From Fomes fomentarius (Eukaryota > Basidiomycota > Agaricomycetes > Polyporales > Polyporaceae): a stretch of 64,000 nt of DNA. A program made the position numbers and the translations under genes. The notes below the pieces were generated by a model, which did not search any database, had not been told where the DNA came from, and saw nothing but the letters and a program-made list of their open reading frames with translations. Positions 59,272-64,000 of this stretch are shown one piece after another. How positions within the stretch are numbered: the first letter of the stretch is position 1; each line of letters starts with the position of its first letter. The stretch covers positions 682,001 to 746,000 of the forward strand of contig JABYQN010000013.1 in assembly GCA_022606135.1 (NCBI GenBank), read 5' to 3'.

Positions 59272-60103
59272 ATGAGCGAGGAAGCAGGGAAGAAGCTAGG
59301 CGAATTCTCATTCGACATCTTCACCTAGCTTAATCAAGCTCTTCGATTCACGATCCTTCCAAGATATGTATTTGCGGATGATGACCATCGAGTTGAGCCG
59401 TTCGTCTGGAATGCAACCCGGGCGTGCGACAAAGCATACGGAACGCTGGCGAGGGATTGGCTGAAATGCTTGGACTACGCGGATATGGGGAAGACGATGC
59501 GCCTGGAGCGAGCTCGACAAGCCGCCGGAGCGGGTTCTCGAGCTCGAGATGATCGACACGCTCTGAGTCATCTACACCCCGCTGCGGTAGGCGGACTGGA
59601 CTTCCGAGTCGAAGGAATCCCGGTGCTGTTGCAACCTGTCGAAGGGGGAGTATGTCAGGCACGGCTGACGGAGATGGCGTGGTGCAGCGGGGCTTGGGCT
59701 TAGGCCTTGGCAGGCCTCAGAGGGAGTCCGACTGTGGGCGTAACGGGATGCGAAGAAATGATGGAGGGTGCGAGGTGCTGCAGGCATCAGGGTATCGTGC
59801 GACAAAAGTACGAGCGTGCGGAATACGACAGGCAGGACTGATGAGCGCGCTGTTGGCGCCGCGGGTGTGTTGGTCGCCGAATGCTGCCAGTGTCAGTGAG
59901 AGCATCGAGATGCCAGAGTGTGGGGACGAGTCACGGTGGAGGGAAGGGGAGAAGTTGGTCAAGGGCCCGTGGATGGGGATAGGTCTTGCGTTGTGCCAAC
60001 GTTGGAGACGATGTGTCGGAGGAGGTGGATGAGATGCTCGTTCACCTTGCTCAGGTTAATGGGCAAGGTTGAGTTGCATTCGAGCATGGACTCTGTGCAT
60101 TAA
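59272..60103 (+). pseudogene. Decayed MGQ-family F-box-like gene, unit 3
   Basis: Copy of 41502-42334. The first G run has four G as in unit 1, the second has four as in unit 2, so unit 3 is not a simple copy of either. Confidence 0.7.
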
Positions 60104-60387
60104 TCTAAGCCACGACAGTTTGTGTTTATTTGTCCCAGCGCGATCCTCGCTTCGCTCGCAACGAGCTGGAAGGGCGCTAAGGGCGACACAACTTGCTCCT
60201 GACCAGTGACCACTAGGTCTGTGCGGTTTGCCTACTCCCCCTGCTCATCGTGTTGGTCTTTCTGCTATCGCAGAAGCTTGGGCGCAGTCATTTGGAAGCT
60301 ATATTGTCCTCCGCCAACGCGGCCACGTGATTGTCAAACACTGGCTTCAACCTACCGTGTCCGAGAACCGCGTACCTCTCTGCCAGG

Positions 60388-61524
60388 ATGGGTCAAGACT
60401 GGGAGCTGTGAGTAACACATCTATGACATGGATTCTGCTCTGGGTGGCTGAGGTGACGGTACTCATCAGCCTGTGCATCGACCGGAAAGAGAAGAGTCCC
60501 GAGGTAGGCGGAAAGCTGGGCGAATTTTTCTTCGACTCCTTCTCTAGCCTACTTGAAGCCCTCAGGCTTCCTATTCTCCCGAGGTATGTGAATATACTCC
60601 TATAATCGAAGTTGTCTTACGGTGATCGCTCGCCTATCAATCAGCGAAGTCGAAACCTGGTTGAAGCGAGGCGACTGTGCGCTCCAGCCCGGGTCACTCG
60701 GAAAACTCTCTCCGGAGGTCCTGGACATCATCTTTTGGAACGTCTCAAGTGTGCAGGATGCCGTCCGGTTTGCGATCACCTGCAAACTTCTTCTCGACGT
60801 GGGACAACCGCACCTTCTGCGTTTACTGCAAGGCTGTCATGCGCCTTGGGCCAACGCGCGGCTGATATGTCTGGGACGGGACACCGATAGGAACGCGGAT
60901 CTTCCACCGGACCTTCTCACCAAGGACGAGCTGCATCAGGTCGTCACCTGCGTGCACCCTCACGTCCTCGATTGTCTCGAGCCTGGTCAGGAGCCGCACT
61001 TCGCATTAGTTGCATGCGAGACGTATAAGAACAAGTATGGGACCACGAGTTATCACGCGCGCACGGAGTACTACGACGAACTCAGCAGACTGCACGAGGA
61101 GGCTGCCGCCAATCCCAAGCTCGCTCTCGAAGTCAAGATGTACAAGGAGCTCTGCATCTTCTCTGTCACCGGGCCAGCTTACCCGCCGGGCGCACTCGTG
61201 CTCTGCAACCTATCCAAGGCGGAGTACGTTAGGGAGGATCGCCTGAGCAAGATGGTGCGGAAGATACACGGATGGGTAGAGGAGTTTGGCCTCATGCACG
61301 CGCTGTTGTCGCGGATCTGTTGGTCGGTGGACCCCAGCATCTCCATGTGCTGCGACAAGAAGTACAAGGAGCGGCTCACCAAGGGCCCCTGGGCAGGAGA
61401 CCGGTTCTGTGTCGTTACGCTGGAAACAATGCCGCGTCCGAACGTTGCGAAGGAGTGGAAGGACGTGACGGCAGAGGTCGACAAGCTCTTGGCTCACCTT
61501 TGGAAAGTCAATACGGAGAAATGA
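60388..61524 (+). CDS. F-box-like protein, 337 aa (unit 3, gene 1)
   Basis: Exons 60388-60407, 60470-60583, 60645-61524. The protein is identical to that of units 1 and 2. Confidence 0.9.
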
Positions 61525-61996
61525 GCAGTCGCCATTCCGCAGACGAAGCCTCTGATTTGAGCGTGGCTTTGTGTTTAGAAGGCTGTAGACTATGGTGGCC
61601 CGGGTAGAGTACTGCGTCGATATAAGCTGCCGACGGGCGATTCGGACCCGTAGTCTTATAATCTGCGTGTTCATTGTTTGATGTTGTTCATGTAGCGTTT
61701 GTCAATTGTGTGACTTTCGTGGCCTATTGTGCGACTAATTAGGCAATATCAACCAAGTCACATAAGATGTGGACAATGAGCGCCAGTGTACAAAACGCAA
61801 CTTACCCCGCAACCATCACTTCACCTCCTACCTCACCTCACGGTCGTACACTCGCTCCCCTGATCTCTCTACCCCTGATCTCTCTACTTTGAATCCGTAC
61901 ACTATCCTCAATCCCAGAACTCGACAACGTGATCGATCGTTGACTTGCGAGTCTAACCACGACAAACCACCAGTCACTACATCGTTCCAAGTAATC

Positions 61997-63149
61997 ATGG
62001 GCCAGTCTTGGGATCTGTAAGTATTGCATGCTGGTATATTGTGTATGTTGCTGATGTGATTGCTTGTCGCGGTGTGTATCGAAGCCTCAATATCGACGAC
62101 AAAGAGAAAAGCCCTGAAATTTGTGGGAAGCTATTCGAATGCTTTTTCGAGACCCATCCATCGCTTCTCTACTCCCTCCGCCTACCTGTCCTCCCTCGGT
62201 ACGTATATCACTTGTGTGCTTTACCAAACGGGACGTCAACCCGCTAACACTGCCGCCTCCTGACTGCAGACAAGTCGATACTTGGCTGAGGACCGGTAAA
62301 CATGCGCGCCAGCCGGGACCTCTCGGGAAACTCTCGCCCGAGCTACTCGACATGATCTTTGACAACATCTTCTTTTTTTGGGACATCATCCAATTCTCCA
62401 TAACCTGCAAGCTCACCCTCGAGGTTGGCAAACGGCACCTCCTCTCAGCACTACGGCGATACCATGCGCCCTGGGCTGGCCAGCGACTCATCTGCCTGGG
62501 AGGCGATCCACTGGACTCTGACCTCCCTAAGGGTCTCCTAACGCCCTCTGAGCAGCGCGAGATCCTCACTTCAGATATCCCTATTGCCCGCGAGTTGAGG
62601 CTCGCTGGGGAGGAGATGCATCTCGCGATATATGCTTGCGAGACATACCTTTCCAGGTACGGGACGCTCGGCCGTGCTGACCGCCTCCAGCGGGACTACT
62701 GGGAAGGCATGCGGAAAAAGCGCGAGGAAGTCAAGGATCACCCTCAGTCGAACCGGGATCTCGACATGTTCCACGCGTTGTACATCTACAGCAAGCCGAC
62801 CTACCCCAAAGGTTCTCTCGTGTGCTGCAATCTCTCCAAGGCCGAGTACATCCGGCAGGACCGACTTCGCAAGATGGAATGGGAAGAGAACTGGCAGGGC
62901 AACCGCTGCAAACAGTCGCTAGGCCTCGCGCACGCCTTGATCGTACGTATCTGTTGGTCAGGGGATTCCCCGCTGTACGGTGCAAAAGGAATCAATGAGC
63001 AGCTCGCCAAGGGACCCTGGGCAGGCGACCGCTTCTCTATCACGACCTTGGAGACGATGCCGCAGCCGAAAGATGCAAAGGAGTGGAAGGATGTGACAGC
63101 AGAGGTCGATGAACTCTTGTTTCGTATCTGGGAGTACTTCTTCCAGTAA
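61997..63149 (+). CDS. F-box-like protein, 337 aa, variant (unit 3, gene 2)
   Basis: Exons 61997-62016, 62085-62198, 62270-63149. Differs from the unit 1 and 2 copies at eight bases, all at or after 62432: three silent and five replacing (LTPFEQ to LTPSEQ, EMYLA to EMHLA, and R to G, Y to C, R to Q in the segment NWQRNRYKRS to NWQGNRCKQS). F-box and GPWAGDRF core are unchanged. Intact. Confidence 0.9.
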
Positions 63150-63925
63150 TGAGTACACCCGGAGTATCTGAGGACCCGCGTACGTTCAATAGTCATGACT
63201 TTCAGCTAGATGTTGGCTCTGAAGTGTTCGATCAAAGCACGCTGCTCAATTCTAGTCTCCTTTTGTATGATCTCAGATGGATGTGGGGAAGAATATTCGG
63301 GTGATGACTCGAATTGTAGTGTTTCGACGTTCAGGACCATGGGCAGTACACTTGATTACGCTGGCACTGGCAAGGGACTGTATGACACCGAGGGCTTGCG
63401 TACTAGCCCAGTATGTAACTTTAATGTATAGTGCAAGTAGACTGTAGAGCACTGGTGGTCAGTAAGTATTGGGGAGTGTTGCGTTTGGCAGAGGCAAATG
63501 TCACGGCACATAACACTGCCAGGGCGTGCAGCTTCCTTTTTTCCTCTGAAAGGATTCTCTACAATATCATATTCTAGTCCCGCGTTTCTCTCTTTATTCA
63601 GAGCCTCCCTGTCCTCAGCCGGGGGGTCTGAAGGTCCTCGCTGCGCCGCTCTGAGATTGGTCACAGCGAGTCACAGACATCACATCTGTTACGATTACAT
63701 CAACTCACGCGGGCCTGCCCCCTATTATTCTCAGACTCCCGTCTCTCTAACGGGACCACTTATCCTCAACGTTAGAGACTGGACCACGGTTTTCTCAGCA
63801 CACCATCGTGATCCGAGCCGGCCACATATAACCAGAACACGCGCCGCTTCTCTGCAGACCTGCTCCGAACAAGGCACTGTTGCAACCGCGCAGTTGTCTA
63901 CAGTATCATCATACGAGTAATAATC

Positions 63926-64000
63926 ATGGGTCAATTCTGGGTCCTGTTTGTATTCAAACCGCTTCCTCCGTCGGTTGCGATATGTGTTAACAATCCTTGA
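63926..64000 (+). pseudogene. Start of F-box-like gene 3 (unit 3), cut by the window end
   Basis: Exon 1 at 63926-63945 (MGQFWVL-) and the beginning of intron 1 are present. Whether exon 2 carries the same 10-nt excess cannot be seen. Confidence 0.7.

Larger units (their letters stand above)
40933..64000. repeat. Head-to-tail tandem array, unit about 8.885 kb, at least 2.6 copies
   Basis: The identical start CCGCAAGAACCTGGGCAAG occurs at 40933, 49820 and 58703. The bases before it differ (TCAT in copy 1, ACTG in copies 2 and 3), so 40933 is the left breakpoint and falls inside the last exon of PX-chitinase B. Offsets between copies 1 and 2 fall from 8887 to 8883 in four one-base steps, each at a G run. 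The array continues past the window end. Confidence 0.95.
58703..64000. repeat. Tandem unit 3 (partial, at least 5298 bp)
   Basis: Matches unit 2 up to about 62431 apart from one G in a run near 59690. From 62432 it carries scattered substitutions, and near 63450-63490 two short deletions (17 to 11 and about 20 bases). Cut by the window end inside the frameshifted F-box gene. Confidence 0.9.

Noticed and set aside
40933..64000. Array as a transposon or LTR element
   Set aside because: No terminal repeats, target-site duplications, transposase or reverse transcriptase were seen; the unit starts in a host coding exon.

Overview
The window is nuclear DNA of a filamentous basidiomycete, most likely a wood-decay Agaricomycete (Polyporales-like; inferred). 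Genes on both strands carry many 50-60 nt GT-AG introns, and TATA boxes lie about 75-85 nt upstream of several ATGs. The gene content fits: DUF6533-type seven-helix proteins, an LSL-type lectin, a CE15 glucuronoyl esterase and an expanded F-box-like family. No rRNA, tRNA, CRISPR array or intact transposon was found. Coordinates of spliced genes run from first to last coding base; exon limits are given in each entry.

Left part (1-31.4 kb), single-copy genes: the C-terminal part of translation factor DENR/Tma22 (58-829, +); a conserved 195-aa protein (1635-2334, -); an MFS drug/H+ antiporter with a His/Asp-rich N-terminus (3687-5799, -); a DUF6533 membrane protein (8242-9642, +); an aerolysin-fold lectin (10223-11411, -); a 16-exon class II DAHP synthase (13338-15966, -) divergent from a CE15 esterase (16876-18469, +); a frameshifted F-box-like gene (18570-19734, -); a mitochondrial-targeted hydrophilic protein with three presequence-like motifs (21814-23073, +); a second seven-helix protein (24215-25740, -); an intact F-box-like gene (28170-29351, -); and an F-box plus nucleotidyltransferase-like protein (30058-31409, -).

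Right part (31.4-64 kb) is a nested duplication landscape. An older, diverged segmental duplication of about 5 kb (about 31.44-36.45 and 36.57-41.6 kb) carries two paralogous genes in which an N-terminal PX phosphoinositide-binding domain is fused to a complete GH18 chitinase domain, with no signal peptide. Each is followed by debris of an F-box-like gene. Starting inside the last exon of the second chitinase, a unit of about 8.885 kb is then repeated head to tail: 40933-49819, 49820-58702 and 58703 to beyond the window end. Each unit holds a decayed F-box gene, two intact ones, one frameshifted one and a 3' remnant. Units 1 and 2 differ, by eye, only in the length of four G runs. Unit 3 is the same up to about 62431 and then diverges.

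The F-box-like proteins share a distinctive layout: a 20-nt first exon encoding MGQxWxL, a 114-nt second exon, then one long exon with an F-box and a conserved C-terminal core (CNLSK, ICWS, GPWAGDRF, W-DVT). They are probably SCF-type substrate adaptors expanding by tandem amplification. What they recognise cannot be read from the sequence. Several frame breaks in the window sit in runs of G, and either sequencing undercalls or real slippage could explain them.
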